Source of the DNA: Roseococcus sp.
Lineage (GTDB): Bacteria > Pseudomonadota > Alphaproteobacteria > Acetobacterales > Acetobacteraceae
DNA length: 64,000 nucleotides
Assembly: GCA_026414745.1 (NCBI GenBank)
Contig: JAOAIK010000037.1
Span: forward strand, 122,786-186,785
Direction: 5' to 3'
Of the stretch, positions 17,466-27,875 are shown in pieces (position 1 is the first letter of the stretch; each line of letters opens with the position of its first letter). The notes beneath the pieces were generated by a model that saw nothing but the letters and a program-made list of their open reading frames with translations, was not told where the DNA came from and did not search any database. The position numbers and the translations under genes were made by a program.

Positions 17466-18431
17466 ATGATCCGGATCTCGCGCCGGGCGCTGGGCGCGGG
17501 CCTCGCGGCCCTGCCGCTGCCCGCGCCGGCCCAGCCCTGGCAGCCGCAGCGCAACCTTACCATAGTGGTGCCCTTCGCGCCGGGCGGCAGCACCGATGTG
17601 GTGACGCGGCTGATGGCCGAGCGCATGGGCCAGGCGCTGGGCCGGCCGGTGCAGGTGGAGAACCGCCCGGGCGGCAACACCATCGTGGGCGCCGAGGCGG
17701 TGGCCCGCGCCCAGCCCGATGGCCACACCCTGCTGATGGCCGCCGGCACCACGCTGACCGTGAACCCGGTGATCCACCGCAACCTCTCCTACCGGATCGA
17801 GGATTTCGCGCCCGTCACCCTCGTCTCGACCTTCCCCTTCGCGGTGATCGCGCGCAACGACGGCCCGCGCGACATCGCCGAGCTGGTGGCCGCCGCCCGC
17901 GCCAGGCCCGGGCGCATCACCTACGGCACCAACGGCCCCACCACCCTGACCAACGTCGCGATGCTGATGGTGCTGGAGCGCCTGGGCGTGACCATGCAGG
18001 ACGTGACCTATCGCGGCGACGCCGCCCAGCTGAACGACTTCCTGGCCGGCACGCTCGACCTGCTGGTGGTGGCGGGCAGCACCGCGCTGCCGGTGCACCG
18101 CAACGGCCAGGGCCGGATCCTGGGTTGGACCAGTGCCGAGCGCGTGCCCTCCACCCCCGATGTGCCCACCTTCGGCGAGCGCGCCGCCCCGGGGCTGGTG
18201 GCGGAGAGCTGGTTCGGCCTGCTCGCCCCCGCGCGCACGCCGCCGGCCGCGGTGCGCGCGCTCCATGCCGCCGCGGTGGAGGCGCTGGGCGAGCCGCGCG
18301 TGCGCGAGCGGCTGACGAACGAGGCGCAGTTCCTCAAGGCCAGCACGCCCGAGGCCTTCGCCGATTTCCTGCAGGAGCAGCTTCGCCTCTGGCGGCCCAC
18401 GCTGAGCCGTCTGGAGGTGCCGCTGAACTGA
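17466..18431 (+). CDS. Bug/TctC-family periplasmic solute receptor
   Basis: A 321-residue Bug receptor with an N-terminal signal sequence ([20 protein letters not shown], twin Arg, cleavage near PAQP), then [14 protein letters not shown] and [13 protein letters not shown]. It is a close paralogue of the receptor at 4700-5650; for example, both have the sequence EDFAPVTL followed by highly similar text. It diverges from the amidohydrolase/Rieske unit, so it may bind that pathway's substrate. No transporter membrane genes accompany it. A perfect 11-bp stem follows the stop. Confidence 0.92.
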   Translation: MIRISRRALGAGLAALPLPAPAQPWQPQRNLTIVVPFAPGGSTDVVTRLMAERMGQALGRPVQVENRPGGNTIVGAEAVARAQPDGHTLLMAAGTTLTVNPVIHRNLSYRIEDFAPVTLVSTFPFAVIARNDGPRDIAELVAAARARPGRITYGTNGPTTLTNVAMLMVLERLGVTMQDVTYRGDAAQLNDFLAGTLDLLVVAGSTALPVHRNGQGRILGWTSAERVPSTPDVPTFGERAAPGLVAESWFGLLAPARTPPAAVRALHAAAVEALGEPRVRERLTNEAQFLKASTPEAFADFLQEQLRLWRPTLSRLEVPLN

Positions 18432-18440
18432 GGCGAGGCG

Positions 18441-18474
18441 GGGCGGCGCGCTGGACAAGCCCCGCGCGCCGCCC
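18441..18474 (+). terminator. GC-rich hairpin between Bug receptor gene and purL
   Basis: A perfect 11-bp inverted repeat, GGGCGGCGCGC and GCGCGCCGCCC, with a 12-nt loop, 10 nt after the receptor stop. No U-run follows, so it may be a weak or factor-assisted terminator, or an mRNA 3'-end stabiliser. It sits 12 nt before the purL ATG, so any purL promoter would have to overlap it or lie upstream. Confidence 0.45.
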
Positions 18475-18486
18475 GACAAGGCGCGC

Positions 18487-20727
<2,241 letters not shown>

Positions 20728-20734
20728 ACACGCC

Positions 20735-20974
20735 ATGCCGATGCAGCCGGCCGAGATCGAGGCGCTCATCAAATCCGCCCTGCCCGATGCCGAGGTGACC
20801 ATCGAGGACCTCGCCGGGGATGGCGACCACTACGCCGCCAAGGTGGTGAGCGAGGCCTTCCGCGGCCTTTCCCGCGTCAAGCAGCACCAGCTCGTCTACG
20901 CCGCCCTGCAGGGCCGGATGGGCGGAGCGCTGCACGCCCTCGCGCTGCAGACCAGCGCGCCCGGCCAACCCTAA
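20735..20974 (+). CDS. BolA-family protein
   Basis: A 79-residue BolA/IbaG-like protein. [23 protein letters not shown] covers the conserved loop with the histidine that joins a glutaredoxin in binding a shared 2Fe-2S cluster, and [14 protein letters not shown] is the helix signature (R-x3-KQHQ-x-VY). It sits 7 nt after purL and 20 nt before the CGFS glutaredoxin gene, its known partner, so a BolA-Grx4 complex in Fe-S trafficking or iron sensing is likely. Confidence 0.95.
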   Translation: MPMQPAEIEALIKSALPDAEVTIEDLAGDGDHYAAKVVSEAFRGLSRVKQHQLVYAALQGRMGGALHALALQTSAPGQP

Positions 20975-20994
20975 CCCCGACAGGAAGCGAACCG

Positions 20995-21330
20995 ATGAGC
21001 GACGTCGTCGAGCGCATCGAGGCCGACATCAAGAACAACCCGGTGGTGCTCTACATGAAGGGCACGCCGGTCTTCCCGCAGTGCGGCTTTTCCGCGCGCG
21101 TGGTGCAGATCCTCAGCCACCTCGGCGTGCCCTTCAAGGGGGTGAACGTGCTCGAGGACATGGAGATCCGCGAGGGCATCAAGGCCTACACCAACTGGCC
21201 CACCATTCCGCAGCTCTACGTCCAGGGCGAGTTCGTCGGCGGCTGCGACATCGTCATGGAGATGTTCCAGTCGGGAGAGCTGCAGGGGCTGTTGAAGGAG
21301 AAGGGCATCCCCATGAAGGAGCAGGCCTGA
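20995..21330 (+). CDS. grxD: Monothiol glutaredoxin (Grx4 family)
   Basis: A 111-residue CGFS-type glutaredoxin. [13 protein letters not shown] holds the single active cysteine near residue 30; WPTIPQLYV and GGCDIVMEM complete the glutathione site. Two such proteins and glutathione bind a 2Fe-2S cluster for transfer to apoproteins, often with BolA, which is encoded just upstream. Gene order purL-bolA-grxD suggests one transcript. A GC-rich hairpin follows the stop. Confidence 0.96.
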   Translation: MSDVVERIEADIKNNPVVLYMKGTPVFPQCGFSARVVQILSHLGVPFKGVNVLEDMEIREGIKAYTNWPTIPQLYVQGEFVGGCDIVMEMFQSGELQGLLKEKGIPMKEQA

Positions 21331-21340
21331 TCGATCCCGC

Positions 21341-21374
21341 GGGCCGCCCCGTGCCCGCCCGGGGCGGGCGGCCC
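21341..21374. terminator. Hairpin between convergent grxD and DUF1796-like gene
   Basis: Inverted repeat GGGCCGCCC / GGGCGGCCC, with further pairing inside, in the 46 nt between two convergent stop codons. There is no T-run on either side. Its position suggests a bidirectional terminator; this is based on structure only. Confidence 0.45.
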
Positions 21375-21376
21375 GT

Positions 21377-22297
21377 CTAGCGCAGCTGGGGTGCGGCCAG
21401 CGCCCCGCGCAGCAGCACCACATCGTCCAGCAGGTCGCGGAACTGGATGCCCTGGATGGCGGTGAGCGGCCGGCAGCGCAGCAGCCGGTGCGCGCCGATG
21501 GCCTGGGCCATCTCCATTTCCGGGAAAGGGCCCTCCGGCCTCCCCTCCACCAGGGCGATGGTGACCAGCGTGGCGCCGCGGGCGCTGCGCTCGAGGAACT
21601 CGGCGGTCTCGGCGAAGACCTCCGCGGTGTTGTCCTCCTCTTCCAAGACCTGGAACAAGAGCTTGCCATGGAGGCCGCGCAGCGCCTCGCGCAGGCGCAG
21701 CACGGCGCGCTCCAGCGCCGCATAGCCCTCCGGCGTCAGCGGATCATGCACATGGAACAGGGTCGGACCATAGAGCTGCGAGAAGCGCCGGTGCCGGCAG
21801 AGATGGCCGGCCGCGCCCGGCGGCCGTTCCTCGGGCGGGATGGCCTCATGCTCGTGCGGGGTCATGAGCAGGGCGAAATCGTCCACCAGGCAGTCGCGCA
21901 CCGCCTCGGCCGGGATGGTCATCCAGTCGAAGGGGGCCGCCCAGCGCCGCAGCCCGCCCCGCCGCAGCGTGCCGGCGGCGACCGGCAGGCAGCCCAGACC
22001 GATCACCGAGAGTGCCGCGGGCCGGGCGCTGATGGCCGGGGCCACCACAGGCTGCAGCGGCGCGCCCACCGCACCGGAAATGCCCAGGCGGTTCCGCGCC
22101 TCCTCGCTGCCGAGGATGATCTTCATGAAGTCGCCCGTCACCTCGGGCAGGTTCTTCTTGCGCAGCCGGTTGCGCAGCTCGTTGACGAAGGCGGCGAGCC
22201 AGGTGGGATCCACCTCGCGGTCGAGAATCGACACATGCGACCCGCGGACGATGGCTTCCAAGGCCTCCTGCAGAGGAAGGGGATCAGGCGCGGGCAT
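21377..22297 (-). CDS. DUF1796-like (putative papain-like cysteine peptidase) protein
   Basis: A 306-residue protein. The first about 95 residues are helical and charged (ALEAIVRGSHVSILDREVDPTW...NELRNRLRKKN). The second part opens with SVIGLGCLPVAAGTLRRGGLRRWAAPFDW, resembling the start of DUF1796 domains, which combine a conserved Cys and an FDW motif. A histidine-rich stretch (HLCRHRRFSQLYGPTLFHVHD) follows near 185. Family members are often found near glycan biosynthesis genes; none are here. The catalytic role is unproven. It is convergent with grxD and lies 143 nt downstream of rpsD. Confidence 0.6.
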   Translation of the reverse strand: MPAPDPLPLQEALEAIVRGSHVSILDREVDPTWLAAFVNELRNRLRKKNLPEVTGDFMKIILGSEEARNRLGISGAVGAPLQPVVAPAISARPAALSVIGLGCLPVAAGTLRRGGLRRWAAPFDWMTIPAEAVRDCLVDDFALLMTPHEHEAIPPEERPPGAAGHLCRHRRFSQLYGPTLFHVHDPLTPEGYAALERAVLRLREALRGLHGKLLFQVLEEEDNTAEVFAETAEFLERSARGATLVTIALVEGRPEGPFPEMEMAQAIGAHRLLRCRPLTAIQGIQFRDLLDDVVLLRGALAAPQLR

Positions 22298-22368
22298 CGG
22301 GGGCTATCTCGCCCGCCTGTTGCGGTGCGTCAACGTCCGCGACCCGGGAGGCGGGGCAGGGCGCAGCA

Positions 22369-22400
22369 AAAAGGCCGCGACACCGGAGGTTTCGCGGCCC
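22369..22400 (-). terminator. Rho-independent terminator of rpsD
   Basis: On the minus strand GGCCGCGA, an 11-nt loop and TCGCGGCC form a perfect 8-bp stem followed directly by TTTTT. It begins about 40 nt after the rpsD stop and is one of the two clearest intrinsic terminators in the window. Confidence 0.85.
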
Positions 22401-22440
22401 TCTTGCCCGGCTGCCCGCCACCCGGAGGGGCGGCGCGGGA

Positions 22441-23082
22441 TCAGCGCGAGTAGAACTCGACCACCAGGTTCGGCTCCATCTGGACGGGATAGGGAACGTC
22501 GCTGAACTTGGGGGCGCGCAGGAAACGGCCCTTCATCGCGCGGTGGTCCACCTCCAGGTATTCCGGGACATCGCGCCCGGCCTCCTGCGCCGCATCCAGC
22601 ACCATGGTGAGCTGCTTCGACTTCTCCTTCACCTCGATCTCGTCGTTGTCGCGGAGGAGATAGGAGGGGATGTTCACGCGCTTGCCGTTCACCAGCACAT
22701 GGCCATGGTTCACGAACTGCCGCGCGGCGAAGGGCGTGACCGCGAATTTCATGCGATAGACCACGGTGTCCAGCCGGCGCTCCAGCAGTTCGATCAGGTT
22801 CTCGGAGGTGTCGCCCTTGCGGCGCACCGCCTCCTGGTAATAGCGGCGGAACTGCTTTTCGCCGATATTGCCGTAGTAGCCCTTCAGCTTCTGCTTCGCC
22901 ATGAGCTGCACGCCGAAGTCCGTGGGCTTCTGCTTGCGGCGCTGGCCGTGCTGGCCCGGCCCATAGGTGCGGGCCCCCTGCTCGCCCTTGCGGGGCTTGG
23001 CGACCGGGGACTTGGCGCGGCCCCAGAGATTCTCGCCCAGGCGACGGTTGATCTTGTACTTGCTCGCGAGGCGCTTGGTCAT
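22441..23082 (-). CDS. rpsD: 30S ribosomal protein S4
   Basis: A 213-residue primary 16S-rRNA-binding protein that nucleates the small subunit. It begins [21 protein letters not shown] and has the S4 RNA-binding block [14 protein letters not shown]...[22 protein letters not shown], then the C-terminal VEFYSR. ATG 23082 follows GGAGGGAAAG; the frame is open upstream only as Arg-rich non-conserved sequence. It is monocistronic, with an intrinsic terminator downstream, and in this alphaproteobacterial setting it is separate from the rpsM-rpsK-rpoA operon. Confidence 0.97.
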   Translation of the reverse strand: MTKRLASKYKINRRLGENLWGRAKSPVAKPRKGEQGARTYGPGQHGQRRKQKPTDFGVQLMAKQKLKGYYGNIGEKQFRRYYQEAVRRKGDTSENLIELLERRLDTVVYRMKFAVTPFAARQFVNHGHVLVNGKRVNIPSYLLRDNDEIEVKEKSKQLTMVLDAAQEAGRDVPEYLEVDHRAMKGRFLRAPKFSDVPYPVQMEPNLVVEFYSR

Positions 23083-23307
23083 GCGCTTTCCCTCCCGGCG
23101 GCTGTCGCGGCGCCGGGCCTCTCGTTGCGCGGCGCGGCGCCGGGCCGTCAGCCGCCAGGTTGTCCCGGTAGGCCCGGGCCGAATGGCCAAGGCGGGCGCG
23201 CGCCACCGCCCCTGCGGGCGGGCGCGTCCTCGTTCCCGGGAATGGGCGGGGGATAGGGCGGCGCACAGCCCTTGTCAAACCGGACCGGCGCCGCCTACTC
23301 CCCCGCC

Positions 23308-23511
23308 ATGGTGACGCGCGCGGATATCCTGGTGCTCGGGCTCACGGCCGGGGTGATCGGCTGCCTCGTGGGGGGCATGCTGTTCGGCATCGGCATGGGC
23401 CTTGTGGTGCAGCGCGTCCATATCGGCTGGCTGATGATCCTGCCCTCCGCTCCGATCGCGGGGGGCATCGGCTATCTCCTGGCCCGGCGCCTCGCCCGCA
23501 AGCTCGGCTGA
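23308..23511 (+). CDS. Small two-span membrane protein
   Basis: A 67-residue hypothetical with two hydrophobic segments separated by VQRVHIGW (MVTRADILVLGLTAGVIGC..., then MILPSAPIAGGIGYLLA) and a basic C-terminus (RRLARKLG), predicting a hairpin with both ends in the cytosol. The ATG at 23308 is used; the frame is open to 23272 but without better start signals. A short GGCGGCG/CGCCGCC hairpin lies just after the stop. Function unknown. Confidence 0.6.
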   Translation: MVTRADILVLGLTAGVIGCLVGGMLFGIGMGLVVQRVHIGWLMILPSAPIAGGIGYLLARRLARKLG

Positions 23512-23635
23512 CGGCGGCGTCAGGGGGTGCCCGCCGCCCTCGGCCTTGTCTTCGCACGGCGCCTCGTCGGCGCATTCATCTTCCTGAAAGCTTTCGGGGT
23601 GCAGACTGGGGAGGCCACGGAAGGAGGCCCCCCAC

Positions 23636-23833
23636 ATGCCTTTCGACGGTTCGGCCTGCCCCTTCGAACCGCTGCCGCCCCGGCGCACGCCGCCCCCGGC
23701 GGAGAGCTGGACGCCACGCGCCTTTTCCGCCCCCATCACCAACCCGGCGGCGGAATGGGGTCGCTTTCTGGTGGCGCTGGGCGCCGGCCTGGTCCTGGCG
23801 GGCGCGGTGGCCCTCGTCGTGATGCAGTTCTGA
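23636..23833 (+). CDS. Small C-terminally anchored membrane protein
   Basis: A 65-residue protein with a proline-rich soluble N-terminus (FEPLPPRRTPPPAE) and one C-terminal hydrophobic segment (about residues 43-63), giving a tail-anchored look. A strong AAGGAGG (23621-23627) lies eight bases before the ATG, which supports real translation. No family was recognised. It is 78 nt upstream of grxC. Confidence 0.65.
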   Translation: MPFDGSACPFEPLPPRRTPPPAESWTPRAFSAPITNPAAEWGRFLVALGAGLVLAGAVALVVMQF

Positions 23834-23911
23834 GGCGCGGACCCCGCCCCTGGGCGGCCGGTCCAGGCGCCGCTTGACGCATCCGGCCCGCTCTCTTTTC
23901 CCTAGGCGGCC

Positions 23912-24169
23912 ATGGCCCGGGTCGAGATCTACACCACGCTCTTCTGCCCCTATTGCGAGCGCGCCAAGGCGCTGCTCGACCGCAAGGGCATCAGCTATGT
24001 GGAACACGACGCGCCCCATGGCAGCGCCGCGCGCCGCGAGGCCATCGCCCGCTCCGGCGGGCGGAGCACCGTGCCGCAGATCTTCATCGACGGGCAGCCG
24101 ATCGGCGGGTCCGACGACCTCCTGGCCCTGGAACGGTCCGGCCGGCTGGATGCGCTGCTGGCAGGCTGA
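23912..24169 (+). CDS. grxC: Glutaredoxin 3 (dithiol)
   Basis: An 85-residue class I glutaredoxin with the redox motif CPYC at residues 12-15 (TTLFCPYCERAK), the cis-proline stretch STVPQIFIDG and the glutathione-binding GGSDDLLALE. It reduces protein disulfides and glutathione mixed disulfides using GSH. It is followed by a CIRCE-like inverted repeat 12 nt after its stop, so it is probably not cotranscribed with the DUF1178 gene under stress control. Confidence 0.95.
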   Translation: MARVEIYTTLFCPYCERAKALLDRKGISYVEHDAPHGSAARREAIARSGGRSTVPQIFIDGQPIGGSDDLLALERSGRLDALLAG

Positions 24170-24181
24170 GACAACAGGGCT

Positions 24182-24208
24182 TGGCACTCGAAACGGGCGA
24201 GTGCCAAA
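24182..24208 (+). promoter_or_regulatory. CIRCE-like HrcA operator
   Basis: A perfect inverted repeat TTGGCACTC - 9 nt - GAGTGCCAA. The CIRCE consensus bound by the heat-shock repressor HrcA is TTAGCACTC-N9-GAGTGCTAA; the only difference is one symmetric A-to-G/T-to-C pair, and arm length and spacer are exact. TATATC at 24211-24216, immediately downstream, could be a -10. CIRCE normally precedes groES-groEL or hrcA-grpE-dnaK. Here the first gene downstream is the DUF1178 gene, 64 nt away. A plain terminator is less likely because no T-run follows. Confidence 0.7.
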
Positions 24209-24214
24209 CTATAT

Positions 24215-24231
24215 CATCTCCATCAGATGAC
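24215..24231 (+). repeat. Short inverted repeat downstream of CIRCE-like element
   Basis: TCATCT - 5 nt - AGATGA, perfect 6-bp arms, immediately after the candidate -10. It could form a small hairpin at the 5' end of the DUF1178 transcript or serve as a second operator. The evidence is symmetry only. Confidence 0.35.
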
Positions 24232-24272
24232 ACAGCCGGGGCCGTGGGGGCCGCCGGCCCAGGTTGACCGGG

Positions 24273-24737
24273 ATGATCCGCTTCTCGCTGCGTTGCGACA
24301 ACGGCCACGAGTTCGACAGCTGGTTCAAGGACGGCGCCGCCTATGACCGGATGGCCGCAGCCGGCCTTGTCGAGTGCCCCGCCTGCGGCGACACGCGCGT
24401 GGCCAAGGCCCTGATGACGCCGGCCATCGCCAAGGTCCGCGGCGGGAAAGGCCGGGCCGAGTCGCCCGGCCCCACCGCCTCGGCTCCGCTCGCCCGCGCC
24501 GCCGCCGGCCCCCTGCCGGCGCAGGTTCTCGCCCTGCTGCAGCGCATGCGCGCCGAGATCGAGCGGAGCTGCGACTATGTGGGGGCGGATTTCGCCGAGG
24601 AGGCGCGGCGGATCCACTACGGCGAGGCCGAGGCGCGCGGCATTTATGGCGAGGCCTCGGACGAGGAGGCCGAGGCCCTGCGCGAGGAGGGCATCGCCAT
24701 CGCCCGCCTGCCCTGGGTGCCGCGCAGCGACGGCTGA
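24273..24737 (+). CDS. DUF1178 family protein
   Basis: A 154-residue protein of the DUF1178 family. It begins MIRFSLRCDNGHEFDSWFKDG, then ECPACGDTRVAKALMTPAI; the cysteines (C8, then CPAC near 36-39) look like a zinc ribbon. The C-terminal half has IHYGEAEARGIYGEAS, also characteristic. Function is unknown. ATG 24273 is preferred to a TTG three codons earlier. It is preceded by the CIRCE-like element, which suggests heat-shock or protein-folding stress control, and is convergent with ubiG, with one base between the stop codons. Confidence 0.88.
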   Translation: MIRFSLRCDNGHEFDSWFKDGAAYDRMAAAGLVECPACGDTRVAKALMTPAIAKVRGGKGRAESPGPTASAPLARAAAGPLPAQVLALLQRMRAEIERSCDYVGADFAEEARRIHYGEAEARGIYGEASDEEAEALREEGIAIARLPWVPRSDG

Positions 24738-24738
24738 C

Positions 24739-25461
24739 CTACCGCCGCCCGGCGATCAGGTAGTTCACCCCGAGGTCGCGCGTCACCCGGAACCCCTGGC
24801 GAAGACTGGGCGAGAGCCCGGCCGCATCCGCCACGCGCAGCCCCGCCCCGCGCATCAGCGCGCCGAGCTCGGCCGGCCGGAGGAACAGGCGCGGGTCATG
24901 CGTGCCCACCGGCAGCCAGCGCAGCAGATATTCCGCCCCCAGCTTGGCCGTCAGCCAGGCGCGGACGGTGCGGTTCAGGGTCGAGAGGATCACCCAGCCG
25001 CCCGGCTTCGCCGCGCGCGCGAGGGCGGCGAGAAAGCCGGGCCGCTCCGCCTCGGGCACATGCTCGATCACCTCGAGGGCGAGCACCGCATCGAAGTCCC
25101 TCTCCGCGAGCGTCTCGGGCGTGCCCGCACGATAATCGATCCGCAGCCCGGCGGCCGCGGCATGGGCACGCGCGGCCTCCAGCGCCGCGCCGGCGGCGTC
25201 GAGCCCGGTGACCACGGCGCCGCGCCGGGCCAGCCACTCGGCGGCGAGCCCCGCCCCGCAGCCGACATCGAGCACGCGCAGCCCCTCGAGCGGCCCGAGT
25301 CGCTCGGCGATCCAGCCCATGCGCGCGGGGTTCATCGCGTGCAACGGGGCCATCGGGCCGCGCGGATCCCACCATGACGCGGCGAGCGCCTCGAATTTCG
25401 CCACCTCGGCCGCATCGGCGCTGGGCCCCGATGCGGGGCCCCGGTTGTCTCGCCCGTTCAT
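24739..25461 (-). CDS. ubiG: Ubiquinone biosynthesis O-methyltransferase UbiG
   Basis: A 240-residue class I methyltransferase. It has the UbiG start block EVAKFEALAASWWDPRGPMAPLHAMNPAR, motif I VLDVGCGAGLAAEWLARRGA near residue 63, and ALEVIEHVPE near 130. UbiG performs both O-methylations of ubiquinone synthesis. It is divergent from lysC across 79 nt, an arrangement seen in many alphaproteobacteria. Confidence 0.95.
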   Translation of the reverse strand: MNGRDNRGPASGPSADAAEVAKFEALAASWWDPRGPMAPLHAMNPARMGWIAERLGPLEGLRVLDVGCGAGLAAEWLARRGAVVTGLDAAGAALEAARAHAAAAGLRIDYRAGTPETLAERDFDAVLALEVIEHVPEAERPGFLAALARAAKPGGWVILSTLNRTVRAWLTAKLGAEYLLRWLPVGTHDPRLFLRPAELGALMRGAGLRVADAAGLSPSLRQGFRVTRDLGVNYLIAGRR

Positions 25462-25540
25462 GCCCGGTATCTGACGCGCCCTTGAGGCCCCCGCAAGGCC
25501 CGCATCCCGGGGTCAGGAGCGCGAGGGGCCAGGATCGTTG

Positions 25541-26758
25541 ATGGCACGCATCGTGATGAAGTTCGGCGGCACCTCCGTCGCCGATCTCGACCGCATCCGC
25601 AACGTCGCCGCCCGCGTGAAGCGCGAGGTGGAGGCCGGCCACCAGGTGGCCGTGGTCGTCTCCGCCATGGCGGGCGCCACCAACCAGCTCGTGAAATGGT
25701 GCCAGGATCTCTCGCCGCTGCACGACGCGCGCGAGTACGACGTGGTGGTGGCCACCGGCGAGCAGGTGACCATCGGCCTGCTCGCCATCGCGCTGCAGGC
25801 CATCGGCGTGGAGGCGCGCAGCTGGATGGGCTGGCAGATCCCCATCCGCACCGACGCCGCCCACGGCAAGGCGCGCGTCGAAGCGATCGAGGGGGCGGAG
25901 CTGATCCGCCGCATGGAGCAGGGCCAGGTGCCGGTGGTGGCGGGCTTCCAGGGCATCGAGCCGGTGCGCAACCGCGTCACCACGCTCGGCCGCGGCGGCT
26001 CCGACCTCTCGGCGGTGGCGCTGGCGGCGGCGCTGAAGGCCGACCGCTGCGACATCTACACCGACGTGGACGGCGTCTACACCACCGACCCGCGCATCGT
26101 GCCGCGGGCGAGGAAGCTCGAGCGCATCTCCTACGAGGAGATGCTGGAACTCGCCTCGGTGGGGGCCAAGGTGCTGCAGACGCGCAGCGTCGAACTGGCG
26201 ATGAAGGAGCGCGTGCGGGTGCAGGTTCTGTCCTCCTTCGAGGACAAGCCGGGCTCGCTCGTGGTGGATGAGGACGAGATCATGGAAAAGCCCATCGTGT
26301 CGGGCATCGCCTATTCCCGCGACGAGGCGAAGGTGACGCTGCGCCGCGTGCCCGACCGGCCCGGGGTGGCGGCGCGCGTCTTCGGCCCGCTCTCCGCCGC
26401 CAACGTGAACGTGGACATGATCGTGCAGAACATCGGCGCGGACGGCTCCACCGACATGACCTTCACCGTAGGCCGGGCCGACCTGCCGCGCACGCGCGAC
26501 ATCCTGGAGAAGGCGCGGGCCGAGCTCGGCTACGAGGCGCTGGATGCGGACCCCGACGTGGCCAAGATCAGCGTGGTGGGCATCGGCATGCGCACCCATG
26601 CGGGCGTCGCGGCGACCATGTTCAAGGCCCTGGCGGAGAAGGGGATCAACATCCAGGTGATCTCCACCTCCGAGATCAAGGTGAGCGTGCTGGTCGGGGC
26701 CGAGTACACGGAGCTCGCGGTGCGCGCCCTGCACACGGCCTATGGCCTCGATGCCTGA
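25541..26758 (+). CDS. lysC: Aspartate kinase
   Basis: A 405-residue aspartokinase, first enzyme of the lysine/threonine/methionine pathway. [16 protein letters not shown] at the N-terminus, then [16 protein letters not shown] and [15 protein letters not shown] near 150-190, form the kinase domain. Two ACT domains (about 265-405) bind feedback inhibitors, with NVDMIVQN and [13 protein letters not shown] as typical strands. The ATG at 25541 is chosen over the TTG codon directly before it. The stop overlaps the start of the next gene. Confidence 0.96.
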   Translation: MARIVMKFGGTSVADLDRIRNVAARVKREVEAGHQVAVVVSAMAGATNQLVKWCQDLSPLHDAREYDVVVATGEQVTIGLLAIALQAIGVEARSWMGWQIPIRTDAAHGKARVEAIEGAELIRRMEQGQVPVVAGFQGIEPVRNRVTTLGRGGSDLSAVALAAALKADRCDIYTDVDGVYTTDPRIVPRARKLERISYEEMLELASVGAKVLQTRSVELAMKERVRVQVLSSFEDKPGSLVVDEDEIMEKPIVSGIAYSRDEAKVTLRRVPDRPGVAARVFGPLSAANVNVDMIVQNIGADGSTDMTFTVGRADLPRTRDILEKARAELGYEALDADPDVAKISVVGIGMRTHAGVAATMFKALAEKGINIQVISTSEIKVSVLVGAEYTELAVRALHTAYGLDA

Positions 26759-27800
26759 CGCCCTGGCCGAGCCGATCCCGGCCGCCGCCTTCGCCGCGCT
26801 GGATGCGCTGATGGCGCGTGGCGCCGCCTTCCTCGGCGCGCGCCACGCCATCCTGGGCGGCGCGATGTCCTGGGTGAGCGAGCGCAACCTCGTCGCCGCG
26901 CTGTCCAACGCGGGCGCCTTCGGCGTGATCGCCTGCGGCGCGATGGAGCCAGACCGTCTGGCCGAGGAGATCGCCGCCACCCAGGGGCTGACGCAGCGGC
27001 CCTTCGGCGTGAACCTGATCACCCTGCACCCGCGGCTCGAGGCGCTGGTGGATGTCTGCCTCGCGGCCGGCGTCTCCCACATCGTCTTCGCCGGGGGCAT
27101 CCCGCCCGGGGCGGCGCTGAAGCGCGCCAAGGACGGGGGCGCGAAGGTGATCTGCTTCGCGCCGGCGCTGGCCCTGGCCCGGAAGCTGATCCGCAGCGGC
27201 GCGGATGCGCTGGTGATCGAGGGCAGCGAGGCGGGCGGGCACATCGGGCCCGTCAGCCTCAACGTCCTCGCGCAGGAGATTCTGCCGCATGTGCGCGAGG
27301 TGCCGGTCTTCGTCGCCGGGGGGATCGGCCGGGGCGAGGCGATTCTCGCCTATCTCGAGATGGGCGCGGCAGGGGCGCAGCTCGGCACGCGCTTCGTCTG
27401 CGCCACCGAGAGCATCGCGCACCCGAACTTCAAGCGCGCCTTCATCCGGGGCTCGGCGCGCGACGCTGTGCCCTCGGTGCAGCTCGACGAGCGCTTTCCC
27501 GTCATCCCGGTGCGGGCGCTGCAGAACGAGGGAACGAAGCGCTTCATGGCCCATCAGGCCGAGGTGATCCGTCGCTTCCAGGCCGGGGAGCTGACGCGCG
27601 AGGCGGCGCAACTCGACATCGAGCATTTCTGGGCCGGCGCCCTGCGCCGGGCGGTCATCGAGGGGGATGTGGAGCACGGCTCGCTCATGGCCGGGCAGAG
27701 CGTGGGCATGGTCACGCGCGAGCAGCCGGCGGCCGAGATCGTCGCCGAACTGATCGGCCAGGCCGCCGCCGCCCTCGCCGCCCGCCGCTGCGGCGCATGA
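26751..27800 (+). CDS. Nitronate monooxygenase/2-nitropropane dioxygenase family FMN protein
   Basis: About 349 residues, TIM-barrel FMN enzyme. HAILGGAMSWVSERNLVAALSNAGAFG is the N-terminal substrate and FMN block, then IEGSEAGGHIG near residue 160 with the catalytic histidine, and FVAGGIGRGEAILAYLEMGAAGAQLGTRF as the phosphate loop. Relatives are nitronate monooxygenases and FabK-like enoyl reductases. The long C-terminal part is closer to conserved alphaproteobacterial homologues of unknown substrate. ATG 26751 overlaps the lysC stop by 8 nt; an ATG three codons earlier (26742) is equally possible. Confidence 0.85.
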   Translation: MPDALAEPIPAAAFAALDALMARGAAFLGARHAILGGAMSWVSERNLVAALSNAGAFGVIACGAMEPDRLAEEIAATQGLTQRPFGVNLITLHPRLEALVDVCLAAGVSHIVFAGGIPPGAALKRAKDGGAKVICFAPALALARKLIRSGADALVIEGSEAGGHIGPVSLNVLAQEILPHVREVPVFVAGGIGRGEAILAYLEMGAAGAQLGTRFVCATESIAHPNFKRAFIRGSARDAVPSVQLDERFPVIPVRALQNEGTKRFMAHQAEVIRRFQAGELTREAAQLDIEHFWAGALRRAVIEGDVEHGSLMAGQSVGMVTREQPAAEIVAELIGQAAAALAARRCGA

Positions 27801-27875
27801 CGGTTCCGTGCCCGCGCCACTGCGCGCTTGGCCCGGCCGGAGGCTTGCTCTAACCATGGCCGGGTGTTCGAGGAG

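Noticed and set aside
24182..24208. The CIRCE-like repeat as an intrinsic terminator of grxC
   Set aside because: No T-run follows, and the arm sequence and 9-nt spacer match CIRCE much better than chance; a double role cannot be fully excluded.
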